Source: a virus. From it: a DNA stretch of 36,753 nucleotides. The notes beneath the pieces are model-generated. The model saw only the letters and a list, made by a program, of their open reading frames with translations. It had not been told where the DNA came from and did no database searches. The position numbers were made by a program, and so were the translations under genes. The DNA is taken from positions 1 to 36,753 of IMG/VR virus record IMGVR_UViG_3300025086_000099. One strand, given 5' to 3'. Positions within the stretch are counted from its first letter, which is position 1; every line of letters starts with the position of its first letter. Positions 19,877 through 30,829 of this stretch are shown here, one piece after another.

Positions 19877-22546
19877 ATGGCTGTCATATCAAGAGCTATA
19901 CCTACATTATTAAGAGGTATATCGCAGTCTTCTGATGCTTTGAAACAAGCAGATCACGCTGACATACAGGATAATGCTGACAGCAACCCTGTTCTTGGTC
20001 TTACGAAAAGGTCTGGATCTCAATTCTTGGCAACAATCAGCAATTCGACTCTAGGAAATGTACATATTCAAACTATAAATAGAGATGCAACTGAACAGTA
20101 TGTAGCTGTATTTAGTAATGGTAATGTAAAAGTTTTTGAATTAGATGGTACAGAACTTACAGTCCATAAACCAGATGGCACATCATATTTAAACACATCA
20201 AATCCTAGAAGTGTAATGAAGACAGTTACTATTGCTGACTTCACGTTTGTTGTTAATACCAGTATCACCCCTGCAATGGATAGTGCCTTATCAAATAGTG
20301 CAAGCAACATAACTCAGGCAATTATATTCATAAACCAAGCAACATCTAAAACTACTTATTCTGTGACTGTAGATGGAGTGACAGTAACAGATAACACTAC
20401 TGGTAATGATCCATTATCAACTGATACTGTGGCTAATGATCTTGCAGGTGGTTTAAACTCTGGCCTTACAGGTTTTGCCATTGCCAGAAATGGTCCTGTT
20501 ATACATATAAAAAAGAATGATGGTAGTGATTTTTCAATAGATGGTAGTGACTCACAAGGTAATACCAAGATGACAATAATAAAAGATACAGTCCAGCAAT
20601 TTACTGACTTACCAAATGTGTCACCTAATGGATATGTAGTAGAGGTTGCTGGTGATGAAAGTACAGATTTTGATAATTACTACGTTAAATTTACGACTAA
20701 TAATGGAAATGCTTTTGAAGAAGGCCAATGGTCTGAAACAGTAGAAGCTGGCATACCTTTTAAATTTAATTACGATACTATGCCACACGTTCTGATACGT
20801 CAGGCTGATGGTAACTTTAGATTTGCAAGGGTAGATGGTGATAGCTATACAGCTTTTACAGGGTCAGGTACATATAATCAACCAAACTCAACTACTGTTA
20901 CTGTTACCTCAAACAATCATGGATTATCAACTGGAAATTCAATAACTTTTGACCACACTACTGGAACTGCTGTTGATGGTACATTTACAATTACAAAAGT
21001 AGATGCAAACACGTTTACATATACAGCAGCAGGTACATTAACAACAAGTGGCAATGTAAAGTTTGGCATTAATAATGCCTATACATTACCTAAATGGGGT
21101 GAACGTATTGTTGGTGATTTAGTATCAGCACCAGATCCTTCTTTTATTGGTAACAAAATTAATAACGTATTTTTCTTTAGAAACAGGCTTGGATTTTTAG
21201 CAGGTGATAATGTAATACTTTCAACAGTATCAGAATTTTTTAATTTTTTTCCAGAAACAGTTATATCAGTTTTAGATACTGAACCCATAGATGTAGCTGC
21301 ATCTCATACAAAAGTTGCGATCTTAAAACACGCAGTAACTATGGGAGAAAAGTTGATATTATTTTCTGAACAAACACAATTTGTCTTATCAAGTTCAGCA
21401 GATAACCTTACACCTTCAACAGCTAACGTACTGGTACAAACTGAATTTGAAAGTAATGCAGCAGCACAGCCTGTAGGTTCTGGTTCTTCTATTTATTTTC
21501 TTACAAAAAAAGGTTCTTTTGCAGGTATTAGAGAATATATTATTGCAGGTAATCAACAGATCCAAGATGCTGCAAACACAACTATTCATGTACCAAGACT
21601 GATACCAAGTGGTATTTTTAAAATGGCAGTATCAAACAACCAGGATATTCTTGTCTTGCTTGGTACAGAAAATCCAAACAAGCTATATGTAAACAGATGG
21701 TTATATGGTGAAGGTTTTACTAAAGCCTTAAATGCTTGGTTTACTTTTACTATCAACAGTAATAGATCTATTTTAAATATTGATTTTATTGGTACTGATT
21801 TAATAATGGTCATACAAGAAGCTAATAAAGTTACATTAGAAAAAATACCATTTGAGACAAGCTTCAGAGAACCTAATGCAGAGTTTGAATATCATCTTGA
21901 CCATAAAGTAACAGAAGCAACTAGCGGTGTATCTGTTGCTTATAACTCTTCTACTGGCATCTCTACCTTTACAGTTCCTTATAGATTAAGAGCCGATATG
22001 AATATAGTTGGCAGGTATCTTGCGAGTGGAGAAACAAGCACGTTTGTTGATGCTCAAGGTAATACAAAAACTCTTATATCAGGACAAGCACTTACAACTA
22101 CTAATGCAACCAATGGCTCTACTTCTACCATTACAGCTACAGGAGATTTTAGAAATAGTAAGTTTATTATTGGTGAACCTTATGAAATGCACTATAGATT
22201 CAGTCAACAGAGATTAACTCAAGGTGGTGGAGGTGCTACTGAATTAATTAGTGGTCGATTACAGATTCATCATTTTTATATCAAGTATGAAGATTCTGGT
22301 TTCTTCCAGGTAGAAGTTACACCAGAGAACAGAGATACATCTTTACATAAATTTACTGGTCGTTTGCTTGGTGCTGCTTCTGCTTCTATTGGTCAGATTA
22401 ATTTAGATACAGGAACATTTAAAGTACCTATTATGAGTAAGTCAGATAGAGTTGATATAGATATAAAAAACAATACATTCTTGCCTACATTATTAGCTAG
22501 TGCAGAATATGAAGGAGTATTTCACATGAGGAGTAGAAGAACTTAA
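19877..22546 (+). CDS. Tail tubular protein B (T7 gp12-like)
   Basis: Encodes 889 residues (T7 gp12: 794). Recognised by size, position, and segments such as AIPTLLRGISQSSDALKQADHADIQDN at the start, FFFRNRLGFLAGDNVILS near residue 434 and the C-terminal DRVDIDIKNNTFLPTLLASAEYEG. It forms the tail nozzle. Two Ser/Thr/Gly-rich beta-like stretches (about residues 330-390 and 690-760) may account for the extra length. Its last base is also the first base of the next ATG. Confidence 0.9.
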   Translation: MAVISRAIPTLLRGISQSSDALKQADHADIQDNADSNPVLGLTKRSGSQFLATISNSTLGNVHIQTINRDATEQYVAVFSNGNVKVFELDGTELTVHKPDGTSYLNTSNPRSVMKTVTIADFTFVVNTSITPAMDSALSNSASNITQAIIFINQATSKTTYSVTVDGVTVTDNTTGNDPLSTDTVANDLAGGLNSGLTGFAIARNGPVIHIKKNDGSDFSIDGSDSQGNTKMTIIKDTVQQFTDLPNVSPNGYVVEVAGDESTDFDNYYVKFTTNNGNAFEEGQWSETVEAGIPFKFNYDTMPHVLIRQADGNFRFARVDGDSYTAFTGSGTYNQPNSTTVTVTSNNHGLSTGNSITFDHTTGTAVDGTFTITKVDANTFTYTAAGTLTTSGNVKFGINNAYTLPKWGERIVGDLVSAPDPSFIGNKINNVFFFRNRLGFLAGDNVILSTVSEFFNFFPETVISVLDTEPIDVAASHTKVAILKHAVTMGEKLILFSEQTQFVLSSSADNLTPSTANVLVQTEFESNAAAQPVGSGSSIYFLTKKGSFAGIREYIIAGNQQIQDAANTTIHVPRLIPSGIFKMAVSNNQDILVLLGTENPNKLYVNRWLYGEGFTKALNAWFTFTINSNRSILNIDFIGTDLIMVIQEANKVTLEKIPFETSFREPNAEFEYHLDHKVTEATSGVSVAYNSSTGISTFTVPYRLRADMNIVGRYLASGETSTFVDAQGNTKTLISGQALTTTNATNGSTSTITATGDFRNSKFIIGEPYEMHYRFSQQRLTQGGGGATELISGRLQIHHFYIKYEDSGFFQVEVTPENRDTSLHKFTGRLLGAASASIGQINLDTGTFKVPIMSKSDRVDIDIKNNTFLPTLLASAEYEGVFHMRSRRT

Positions 22547-22998
22547 TGGGATATTTAAGAAAATCAAAACTATCAGACTTAAATTATGTATGTAAAAACA
22601 TGAGAGAAATAGATCGACTAGAAGGTTTATATCAAACAGGAAGAGATGCAGCAGATTCTTTACGTTTATGTTATCTATTTGGTCAAAAAATACAAACTAT
22701 AGCAGGTGACGAAGATCAACCTATGGGGTTATGCGGAGTAATAAAAGGTGGTTGTATATTTATGATTTGTACTGATGAATTGTTTTCTAATAAAAAATAT
22801 AAAATACAACTTATTAGAAAAGGCAGAAAATGGGTAGATAGTTTGTTGAAATCTTATAAACTCCTATATAATTTTGTATATGCAGAGAATCATTCTGCTA
22901 TAAAGTGGTTAGAAGCTTTAGGTTTTGTTTTTATAAAGTATCACGAAAAGTATGGACAACATGAAAAACCATTTTATGAATTTCTGAGGATCGCCTAA
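22546..22998 (+). CDS. GNAT-like protein at the T7 gp13 position (internal virion protein A)
   Basis: Encodes 150 residues (T7 gp13: 138). The C-terminal region, with YAENHSAIKWLEALGFVF at about 113-130, has the shape of the GNAT acetyltransferase acyl-CoA-binding end (N-x-x-A-x-x-x-L-x-x-x-G-F). Proteins at this place in T7-like phages share this fold and are needed for virion assembly, whether or not they acetylate. It is coupled to both neighbours (1-nt overlap upstream, 0-nt gap downstream). Confidence 0.7.
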   Translation: MGYLRKSKLSDLNYVCKNMREIDRLEGLYQTGRDAADSLRLCYLFGQKIQTIAGDEDQPMGLCGVIKGGCIFMICTDELFSNKKYKIQLIRKGRKWVDSLLKSYKLLYNFVYAENHSAIKWLEALGFVFIKYHEKYGQHEKPFYEFLRIA

Positions 22999-23538
22999 AT
23001 GTGTTCTATCGTTGCTGCTGTTAGTGGAGGTTTAAGTTTATTCTCAGGACTTGCTATGCAAGGTGCAAAAAGAGATGCTGCTGAACAGACTTATGAACAA
23101 GAAGTAGAGGGTTCAACTTTTGCAGAAAACAATAAAAGAAATAAACAATTAGCTCTGGCTGAAGAAAAACAGGCAAAAAAAGCACAAGAAGCACAAAATA
23201 TATTTGCTAAAAACATTGAAAGTTTACAAGCAACTAAAACCTTATTAGCATCAGGGCAAGTTGGTAATACTATAAATTTATTAGTAATGGATCAAGCAAG
23301 ACAAGCAGGTAATTACAGGGAGTCTGTAAGGCAAACATTAGAATCGTTTAGCAGACAATATGATAGAAATATAGAATCTACAAGAGCAGAATATCAAAAC
23401 ATAAGAAATAGATTAAGAAGTAATACTATAAATGCGTATAATCAAATACCTTCAACAGGATCAATACTTTTAGGTGCTGCTACAAGTGCCTTTAATACTG
23501 AACTTGGATTAGGTGAAGACAGTTTCTTTAGACGTTAA
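22999..23538 (+). CDS. Internal virion protein B (T7 gp14-like)
   Basis: Encodes 179 residues (T7 gp14: 196). It has a short hydrophobic Gly-rich N-terminus (CSIVAAVSGGLSLFSGLAMQG) followed by a long charged helix rich in Ala/Gln/Lys/Glu, as in T7 gp14. That protein is ejected into the outer membrane as part of the DNA-ejection conduit. Position between the gp13- and gp15-like genes supports the call. Confidence 0.8.
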   Translation: MCSIVAAVSGGLSLFSGLAMQGAKRDAAEQTYEQEVEGSTFAENNKRNKQLALAEEKQAKKAQEAQNIFAKNIESLQATKTLLASGQVGNTINLLVMDQARQAGNYRESVRQTLESFSRQYDRNIESTRAEYQNIRNRLRSNTINAYNQIPSTGSILLGAATSAFNTELGLGEDSFFRR

Positions 23539-23541
23539 ATT

Positions 23542-26205
23542 ATGACTTCTAGTTTTCAAAGCACAGCACAAAGACAAATCTTTGACACACCTGTAGATAC
23601 CCTTGTGCAACCTGTTACTGCTATACGCAAAACTGGCATGATGGAATTAGCAGAAGTTTTACAAATAGTTAATCCAACCTTACAAAACTTTGTAAATGTA
23701 AAAACTCAAGAGCAAAGAGATAAGCAAAAAGCAGAAGGTGAGCTTATTATTACAATGGCAAATCCTGCTAAAATACAGGAAATTACTAATGCTTTAGCTA
23801 GTAAAGATAAAACAGCTATAAAAGATTTAATTGGTAGTAATTATTTTGTAAGAACAGGTGTAGAAAAAAGAATTGCAGAACTGCAAGGTCTATCTCAAGA
23901 AGGTAAAATTAATGATTTTTTAACTACTTATAAAGTTCAGAAAGAAAAAGATGGTGCAACTGTATCTATACCTTTAAATGAATTTAGTGTTAATTCACCA
24001 GAGTTTAAAGAAGCAATGCAACAATTTCAACAAAAAGAAGTTGCTGATTTAACTGGTGTAAGACAATCATTTATAAATCAATATTTTCTACCAAAACAAG
24101 GTATTGCAATTCAAGGTGCTTATTCTCAACAACAAAAAGATCACAATGAATTTAATGTTAAAATTGCATCTGATACTTTAAATGACAGTATTATTAGTAA
24201 TTTTTCAGCAATAGATTTTGATGATGTTGAAGATATAGATGTAACTAATCCAAACTCACCTATAAATGTTGCTATTAAAAACATACAAAATGAAATTAAT
24301 TATCAAGTTGCATTAGGTCTAGTAAAAAGTGTATCGCCTTCAGAATTAGCAAAATCAGTAACAGCACAGGCAGAACAAATATTTTTAATTAATCAAAGAA
24401 AAGGAAAAAGTGGTGTTGTAGCAATAGAAGATTTTTATAATGTTATATCTAGGTTACAAGTAGGTCCAGAGCAAAATGTAAAGATAGGTATTGACGAAAA
24501 AGGTAAACCTATATTTGAAAAAAGACGAGCAACTTTAGCAAAGTTTCTTGGTGAAGATTGGAATAAAATGAAAGCTAGATTAATTAATGCAGAAGAAAGT
24601 TATGACAAATTTAAAGAAGAAAAATATTTAAAAGTTATTACACCAAGAATAGAAAATGCTTTAAAAGATTTTGATTTCTTAGCAGAAGATGGTAGAAGAA
24701 ATACAAAAGCTTTAGAAACTATAGGTTCTGCATTTGGTGAAAAGTATAGAGAACCTTTTTTAGAAGCTATAGAAAACTTAGATGTATCAAGAGATAATTT
24801 TTTTGATGACTTTGATATAAGAATTATAAATAAAGATTTTGTTTCTCCTTTGTATGCTTTGCGTGAATTAGAAGAATTTAGAAAATCTTTAGGTACAACA
24901 ATTACAGCAGAAGATAAAACAAGACTAAATGAAGCAAAAGAACAAATTGTAAAATTATTAGGTAAAGATGTTTTAGGAGTTCAAAGAACAAAAATTGACG
25001 CTATTATTAAACAAGCAGGTACATTATTAGGTAAAGATAATTTTGGTAGTGATTTTTATAAAGAACAAACTTCTTTATATTATTCAGATGCTACAAATGC
25101 TCTTAATAAAAAAATTATAGAGATTTCAAAAAATGCAGATAATTTAAATGCACAAGAATTTGAACAACAAATAAATGCAGCATTGCAAGCTTATACAGTT
25201 GATATATATAAAATTAATAATCCTGACTTAGCTGGTTCTGATAAAGAATACAAATTAAAAACAAACTCAATATGGAATGAAGGTAGAAAACAATATGAAA
25301 TAGAAGTACCACTTGGGGATAGAAGCATAGAAATACAACGACAAAAAACAAAAGCAGAAGAAGCAGCAGAAGCAGAAAGATTACGATTAGAAAAAGAAAG
25401 GATAGAAAAAGAAAAAAGAGAAGCAAAGAAAAAAGAAACACCAAAAGAAGAGAAAAAAGGTTTTAGACAAAATATTCTTGAATTTTTTACACCTAAAGAT
25501 GTAAGTCAAAACACCAATAACCTTGCTACACAGTTTGTGAGTCAACTACAGGATTATGGAATCAATGAAGATGATGCAAACAATCTTGTAAATACTTTTG
25601 CTGCTAGTCTCAACTTGCCTTTCTCTGGTGGTGGTGAAGATATGGATAGACCTGATGGTGTATTAACTAGCGGTCTTAAAACAATGACAGATAAGTTTGA
25701 CCAGTTTAATGGTGCTGTTTCTTATGGTAGTGGTGGTAGAGAAGAAAATTTAAAGAAAGATCCAAACTTTATAACAACTATAGAAAAAGATGGTTTTAGC
25801 CATACTTACGCTGATAAATCATCACAAGAAGTCATAGATGAAGCAAAGAATATATATATAGATTTAGTTGAAAACAATACTCAAGAAAATGTTGAAGCAA
25901 AATACGCTATAGCCCAAATGGTTCTTACAGAAGCAATATTAAGTAGTGAAGACGATATAATAGGTGTAATGCAATCTGTCTTAATGAGAGTAGCAAGAGC
26001 CAGGTTAGGTATTAGAGAAGAGCCTTATGGTGCTTATGAAAAAGATATTATTACTGAAATGCTTAGACCTTACCAGTATGCAGGTTTAGAAGGCAAGACA
26101 AAGGAAGATTTATTAAGTCCTACACCAATTAAGGAAGATGAAGAGACATTGAAGAGAGTAATTGATATTCTATGGAAGAAACAACCTGACCAAACAATAA
26201 TCTAA
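23542..26205 (+). CDS. Internal virion protein C (T7 gp15-like) with C-terminal SleB-like hydrolase region
   Basis: Encodes 887 residues (T7 gp15: 747). Most of it is helical and fits the internal core and ejection-tube protein. Residues about 592-640 are a Lys/Glu/Arg coiled-coil linker. After it, residues about 790-850 (LTEAILSSEDDIIGVMQSVLMRVARARLG, then LRPYQYAGL) resemble the SleB/CwlJ-type cell-wall hydrolase pattern: a Glu, then an NVILNRV-like helix, then PxQFSG. In T7 the wall-cutting domain is instead the lytic transglycosylase at the start of gp16, which I do not see in the next gene. The hydrolase call is moderate and rests on pattern only. Confidence 0.75.
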   Translation: MTSSFQSTAQRQIFDTPVDTLVQPVTAIRKTGMMELAEVLQIVNPTLQNFVNVKTQEQRDKQKAEGELIITMANPAKIQEITNALASKDKTAIKDLIGSNYFVRTGVEKRIAELQGLSQEGKINDFLTTYKVQKEKDGATVSIPLNEFSVNSPEFKEAMQQFQQKEVADLTGVRQSFINQYFLPKQGIAIQGAYSQQQKDHNEFNVKIASDTLNDSIISNFSAIDFDDVEDIDVTNPNSPINVAIKNIQNEINYQVALGLVKSVSPSELAKSVTAQAEQIFLINQRKGKSGVVAIEDFYNVISRLQVGPEQNVKIGIDEKGKPIFEKRRATLAKFLGEDWNKMKARLINAEESYDKFKEEKYLKVITPRIENALKDFDFLAEDGRRNTKALETIGSAFGEKYREPFLEAIENLDVSRDNFFDDFDIRIINKDFVSPLYALRELEEFRKSLGTTITAEDKTRLNEAKEQIVKLLGKDVLGVQRTKIDAIIKQAGTLLGKDNFGSDFYKEQTSLYYSDATNALNKKIIEISKNADNLNAQEFEQQINAALQAYTVDIYKINNPDLAGSDKEYKLKTNSIWNEGRKQYEIEVPLGDRSIEIQRQKTKAEEAAEAERLRLEKERIEKEKREAKKKETPKEEKKGFRQNILEFFTPKDVSQNTNNLATQFVSQLQDYGINEDDANNLVNTFAASLNLPFSGGGEDMDRPDGVLTSGLKTMTDKFDQFNGAVSYGSGGREENLKKDPNFITTIEKDGFSHTYADKSSQEVIDEAKNIYIDLVENNTQENVEAKYAIAQMVLTEAILSSEDDIIGVMQSVLMRVARARLGIREEPYGAYEKDIITEMLRPYQYAGLEGKTKEDLLSPTPIKEDEETLKRVIDILWKKQPDQTII

Positions 26206-29200
26206 ATGACAGACTCAGCATTAAATAACCAAACAAATAATGAAGAGGAATCTTTTGATTTCTCTGATTTGACAAACTTTAATAAAGTTAAATATGAACC
26301 TGCAAATGTAGGTAATAATGGTACGCAAAAAAATAGTTACTTTGATTGGAATACACAAATAGATATAAAAGATACTTATAACACTTTGTATAAGGATACA
26401 GAAGATGATGATGATGATTTTGAGTTTTATAACGAAAGTATGTTTGATCCTTCGCAAGAAGTGTTTTCAGCATTTACACAAGCCGATAACGAAAGTAAAA
26501 ACCTTCATGTATCTGATGGTATGTTGAAGTATCTTGGATTAAATAATTTCTTTGATAAAACAAAAAATACCAATACACCTTTAAGAAAACCTAGCGACAG
26601 AATAGCTATTGAAAAAGTATTTAAAGATTCAACAGGTTTTTATTTTCAAGATTTTCTTAATAATGAAATACCTAAGTCTTCAATAGAAACAGAACAATTT
26701 CAAACTGGATTAGATAAAGTATTTCAGTTTTATGAGGATCAAGGGTTTGAAGTAGAAATACCAGAAAGAACAAACCTGACACAATTTCAACAAACCATGA
26801 AAGGTTTAGGTATCGAAGTAGGTGGTGGACTTACTCTTGATGCTTTGACAGCACCTTTACTAGGTGCAGGTCCATACGGAATACTTGCTTATGGAGTTGT
26901 AAATACTGTTGGCGGTGGTATTTTTAACTATGAAGCACAAAAGAAAAGATTTGGACAAACAGGGTTTTTAGGTGTTAAAGATGAAATTAATTACGGAGAA
27001 CTTTTAACTGCTAGTGCTATTCAAGCTATACCTTTTGCAACAGAAACTAAAGGATTAAAAGGTGTAGCTAAATCAGGACTTTTTGGTGGTACTTTAGGTG
27101 GTGCTGAAGTGACAGCTAGAACTTTAATAGATGAAAAAAGACTACCTTCTTTTGAAGAATTTGTAACTTCTGTAGGTCTTGGTGCTGGTTTTGCTACAGC
27201 TTTTAAAGGTGGATTAGAATTTCTTGAAGGTTTAAGTAAAAAGTTTGCAGGTAAAAATGCAGATGAAGTAAACAAGTTACTTACTAAAACTGATAAAGAA
27301 AAGATTGATAAAGTTGTTGAAGATAGTTTTGTACTACAAGAACAAATACAACAACAACCACAAGCTAATGTAAGAGGTGATGGTGGTTTTAATATTGGTG
27401 AAACTAATTTAGGTGAATTTGAATTACCTAAAGGTTTTTTAAAAATGAGTCCTAGATATGGTTCTGCTACTTTAGAATTTGGTTCTGATATAGATAAAGT
27501 TGCATACATATTAAGAGGTAACAGAGTAAAACCTTTAACAGAGAAACAAAAAATATCACACGAAAGATTGACGAAACTATTAGAAGATCAAGGTATTGAT
27601 GTTAATACAGTAAGAAATCATGGATCTAAAATACATCAAAAGATAAAAGATATAGTAAAACAACAAACAGGCTCACCTAAAGCAACACCTGATAATACAG
27701 GTGGTATGAACATCAAAGTACCAACTGATAATGTATTTATAAAGAAAGTAAAACAAAAAACAGGTGGAGAAGACTTAGGACCAAAAAATCTTAATCCTAA
27801 TCAAACTAGCTTATTGAAAGCTGTAGATCAAGCAAGTGCTACTAACATTAGAAATGCAGTAAAAGCTCTTAAATCAAAAGGTTGGACAAGTGCAAAGACA
27901 GTTACAGATAAAGAAAATATTTTAAAAGCTGTAGGGTTGTTTGACCCAGATCAACCAGATTTTACAAAAAAAGTATTGGAATTAGAAAAGTCTGATTTGA
28001 TTGTAAAAATGGCAGACGAAATAGAAGCTTATGGTCTTATAGATAAACAAGCAGAAGTTAATACTGCTTTAGCTTTAAATGCTGTATTTTCAGCAGAACG
28101 ATTAAATAATAAAAATAATGCTTTTTTAAATGCCTTAAATAGTAAAAACCCAGAACAGATTGAAACAGCCATAACAGAACTTACTGGTTCTATAGATGCA
28201 ATGAAACTATGGCTAATGAGATATTTAAAACCAAGCAGTAGGGCAGGTCAGATCTTACAAAAATTAAATATAAAACCTCAAAAAGGTATGGAAGGCAAAA
28301 CAGCAGCAGAATATGTAGAAGCTGCAAACTTAAAATTAAATAAAACTGCTGAAGAGAAGTTAATAAATACTTTAGAAGAAGTTGCTTTTAGTGGCGATAA
28401 TTTAAAAAAAGATTTAATAAGACAATTAGAAACATCAAAACAAACAGGTGATTATAGTGAGCTTTATAGAATAGGAAAGATAATACAAGCAGCAGATGGA
28501 GAAACAGAAACTTTATTTGGTCTTACAAAAGTAGATGCTTTTCGAGTACAAGATGAAAGTGGCATTTCTAAAGGTTTAAAAATAGCTAACGAGATTGGTA
28601 TAAATGGAATGTTATATAGGTTTGGTACTAATACAGCAAACTTTGTATCTGCAACTTTAAACACTTATCACAGACAATTAAAATTGTTTATGGGTGCAGA
28701 AAATCCAGAAATGTTTGAAGCTGCTATGCGACATTTTGTTTCTTTACATAGCAACTATCACTTTATGAGAAAGGCATATAAAAAATCTATGAAGATGGAA
28801 GATAACTTTATTAATTTAGGAAATAGAAAATATCAGAATAGATTTGCTATTAAATCTGATGGTAGTGGTGCAGGTGCTAAAGCTGTTAATGCTGCTGGTA
28901 CTGCAATAAGATTCTCTGGTCGTAATATGACAGCTACAGACGCAGCAGTACAAGCACCAAACTTAATTGCAGATGTAACTTATATGGCATTTATAGAAGC
29001 TAAAAGACAAGGATTACCAAGAAATGAAATAGATAAATTTATTAAAAAACATACTAATGCAGTTCTTGAGTGGTATGCACAAAATGGCGATAATGAATTA
29101 GAACCACTTACAAAGAGATTTTTATTACACGCTAAAAAACAAGCCAAGTTTGCAACTTTTACTCAAGACATTGATACTACAGGTAAGTTTGGTCAGGCCA

Positions 29201-30828
29201 TGAAGTTTGCTGATAATGCAGCAAATAAATATCCATTAGTAAGGTTAGGAATATCTTTTACAAGAACACCAGCAAATATTAAATCAGGTAATTTTAGAAA
29301 TAATCCTATGTTTACACCTGTAGTAAATCCTTTTAATAAACAACAGTCAATTAACTTCCCAGATCAAACACCTTTGATTGGTGGTAAAAACTTAAATTTA
29401 TTAAGTGAATTAACAGTACCAGAATTAAGAAAACAACTTAATAGTCCTGATCCAAAGATACGAGCCATAGCAAATGCAGATATAAATCAAGCTGTTGCTT
29501 TTGTCACAAGTATTGCTGGTTTTGTTACTTCTGCAAACATATTGGCAAATGACCCAGAGTACATACCTCCCACAATTCTTACAGGAGGTGGACCTGATTT
29601 TGGTACTAAAGAAGGTGCTGCTATGTGGAAGAAAATGTATTTAAATGGTTGGCGACCATATAGCATTGGGTATCTTCAATATGATGAAAATGGTGAACCC
29701 AAAATAGGAAAAGATGGCAAACCTGTTTATATTTATAGATCTTATGAAGGTTGGTTAGAACCTTTATCTGGAACTTTAAAAATGACAGTTGACACTATAA
29801 ATTCATTAGGAATACTTGGTGGTAAACCTTATGACGAAGCAACAACAGGGTTAGTAATGTCTATAGTACAAAACCTTTACAATGATTCATGGACTTCTCA
29901 AGCAGAAGAATTAATTAATGTTATGAGAAGTAGTGCAGATTTAGTAGATAGTGAAGGTGATCCTGTTAAAGATTATAGAAGTAAAAAGTTTGCTAATTTT
30001 GTTGGAAGATTTATTACATCAAGAGGACCATTCTCAGGTGTTGTTGCTGAATTAAGAAGGTATCCAGCAGATTTGTTAAAAGTAATGGGCTTTAGTAATG
30101 AAGAAATAAAAGTATTTCAAAGAAGACCAGACACAAAAGTAAGGGCTGGTGATATAAACAAATCAGATGACCCTACAGATCCAAACTATAACAAGTCTTC
30201 AATGTTTGCTTTAGCCTGGAGATCGACCTTAAATGAAATTAGCCGTAGGTATGGCATAGGACCAGATTTGCCTTTTGATGTAGAACACATAACCAATGAA
30301 CCAATCCTTTACCCAAATAGAATGGGTGGTAATATTTTTGGAATTGGTGTTACCAAAAAAAGTAAAAATTATCCTGTATATACTGCTTTAAAAGAAATAG
30401 GAAGAAGACTAGCAGAGCCTAGTGAGTTTGTTACAGGTGAATATAACAAGCAAAATTTTGTGCCGATTAGATTAGATACCTATGAATACAACGCTATGAA
30501 AAAAGATATTAATACTATGAAACTTAATGCTGGTTATGGTAAAAAAACTATATTAGAAAGTATGGAAGCATATTTAAAAACTGATAGATATTTAGATGCT
30601 AAACGTATTGTTGATGAATTTGGTTTAAAAAGTGAACAAGGTTCAATAGCAGCTAATAATATTTTTTATGAATTAAGTGCAATAAATAAAAGATATATAC
30701 AACGAGGAGAATATAATCATATTAATAAAAAATTCTCAAAAGAAGAACAAAGAGGTATATTGAATTATAAAAGAGGAATACAAAAAGATTATAATAATCT
30801 TATAAGAAGACCCTCTTTAAACGAGTAA
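26206..30828 (+). CDS. Internal virion protein D (T7 gp16-like)
   Basis: Encodes 1540 residues (T7 gp16: 1318), the largest gene. The acidic N-terminus (TEDDDDDFEFY) lacks the transglycosylase domain found in T7 gp16. A hydrophobic Gly-rich stretch at about 200-245 (GGGLTLDALTAPLLGAGPYG) and further membrane-active-looking stretches follow. The C-terminal half is basic and helical. In T7, gp16 enters the host to form the DNA-translocating tube. Assignment is by size, order (next to the gp14- and gp15-like genes, before the fibre) and composition. It starts immediately after the gp15-like stop. Confidence 0.8.
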   Translation: MTDSALNNQTNNEEESFDFSDLTNFNKVKYEPANVGNNGTQKNSYFDWNTQIDIKDTYNTLYKDTEDDDDDFEFYNESMFDPSQEVFSAFTQADNESKNLHVSDGMLKYLGLNNFFDKTKNTNTPLRKPSDRIAIEKVFKDSTGFYFQDFLNNEIPKSSIETEQFQTGLDKVFQFYEDQGFEVEIPERTNLTQFQQTMKGLGIEVGGGLTLDALTAPLLGAGPYGILAYGVVNTVGGGIFNYEAQKKRFGQTGFLGVKDEINYGELLTASAIQAIPFATETKGLKGVAKSGLFGGTLGGAEVTARTLIDEKRLPSFEEFVTSVGLGAGFATAFKGGLEFLEGLSKKFAGKNADEVNKLLTKTDKEKIDKVVEDSFVLQEQIQQQPQANVRGDGGFNIGETNLGEFELPKGFLKMSPRYGSATLEFGSDIDKVAYILRGNRVKPLTEKQKISHERLTKLLEDQGIDVNTVRNHGSKIHQKIKDIVKQQTGSPKATPDNTGGMNIKVPTDNVFIKKVKQKTGGEDLGPKNLNPNQTSLLKAVDQASATNIRNAVKALKSKGWTSAKTVTDKENILKAVGLFDPDQPDFTKKVLELEKSDLIVKMADEIEAYGLIDKQAEVNTALALNAVFSAERLNNKNNAFLNALNSKNPEQIETAITELTGSIDAMKLWLMRYLKPSSRAGQILQKLNIKPQKGMEGKTAAEYVEAANLKLNKTAEEKLINTLEEVAFSGDNLKKDLIRQLETSKQTGDYSELYRIGKIIQAADGETETLFGLTKVDAFRVQDESGISKGLKIANEIGINGMLYRFGTNTANFVSATLNTYHRQLKLFMGAENPEMFEAAMRHFVSLHSNYHFMRKAYKKSMKMEDNFINLGNRKYQNRFAIKSDGSGAGAKAVNAAGTAIRFSGRNMTATDAAVQAPNLIADVTYMAFIEAKRQGLPRNEIDKFIKKHTNAVLEWYAQNGDNELEPLTKRFLLHAKKQAKFATFTQDIDTTGKFGQAMKFADNAANKYPLVRLGISFTRTPANIKSGNFRNNPMFTPVVNPFNKQQSINFPDQTPLIGGKNLNLLSELTVPELRKQLNSPDPKIRAIANADINQAVAFVTSIAGFVTSANILANDPEYIPPTILTGGGPDFGTKEGAAMWKKMYLNGWRPYSIGYLQYDENGEPKIGKDGKPVYIYRSYEGWLEPLSGTLKMTVDTINSLGILGGKPYDEATTGLVMSIVQNLYNDSWTSQAEELINVMRSSADLVDSEGDPVKDYRSKKFANFVGRFITSRGPFSGVVAELRRYPADLLKVMGFSNEEIKVFQRRPDTKVRAGDINKSDDPTDPNYNKSSMFALAWRSTLNEISRRYGIGPDLPFDVEHITNEPILYPNRMGGNIFGIGVTKKSKNYPVYTALKEIGRRLAEPSEFVTGEYNKQNFVPIRLDTYEYNAMKKDINTMKLNAGYGKKTILESMEAYLKTDRYLDAKRIVDEFGLKSEQGSIAANNIFYELSAINKRYIQRGEYNHINKKFSKEEQRGILNYKRGIQKDYNNLIRRPSLNE

Positions 30829-30829
30829 C

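Noticed and set aside
22187-22200. Second T7-like promoter core (CACTATAG) inside the tail tubular B gene
   Set aside because: Only the 8-base core matches, with no upstream match, within coding sequence and not near a gene start.
27021-27509. Minus-strand open frame of 162 codons
   Set aside because: It is antisense to the gp16-like gene and shows the low-complexity Pro/Ser/Leu composition expected from an antisense shadow.
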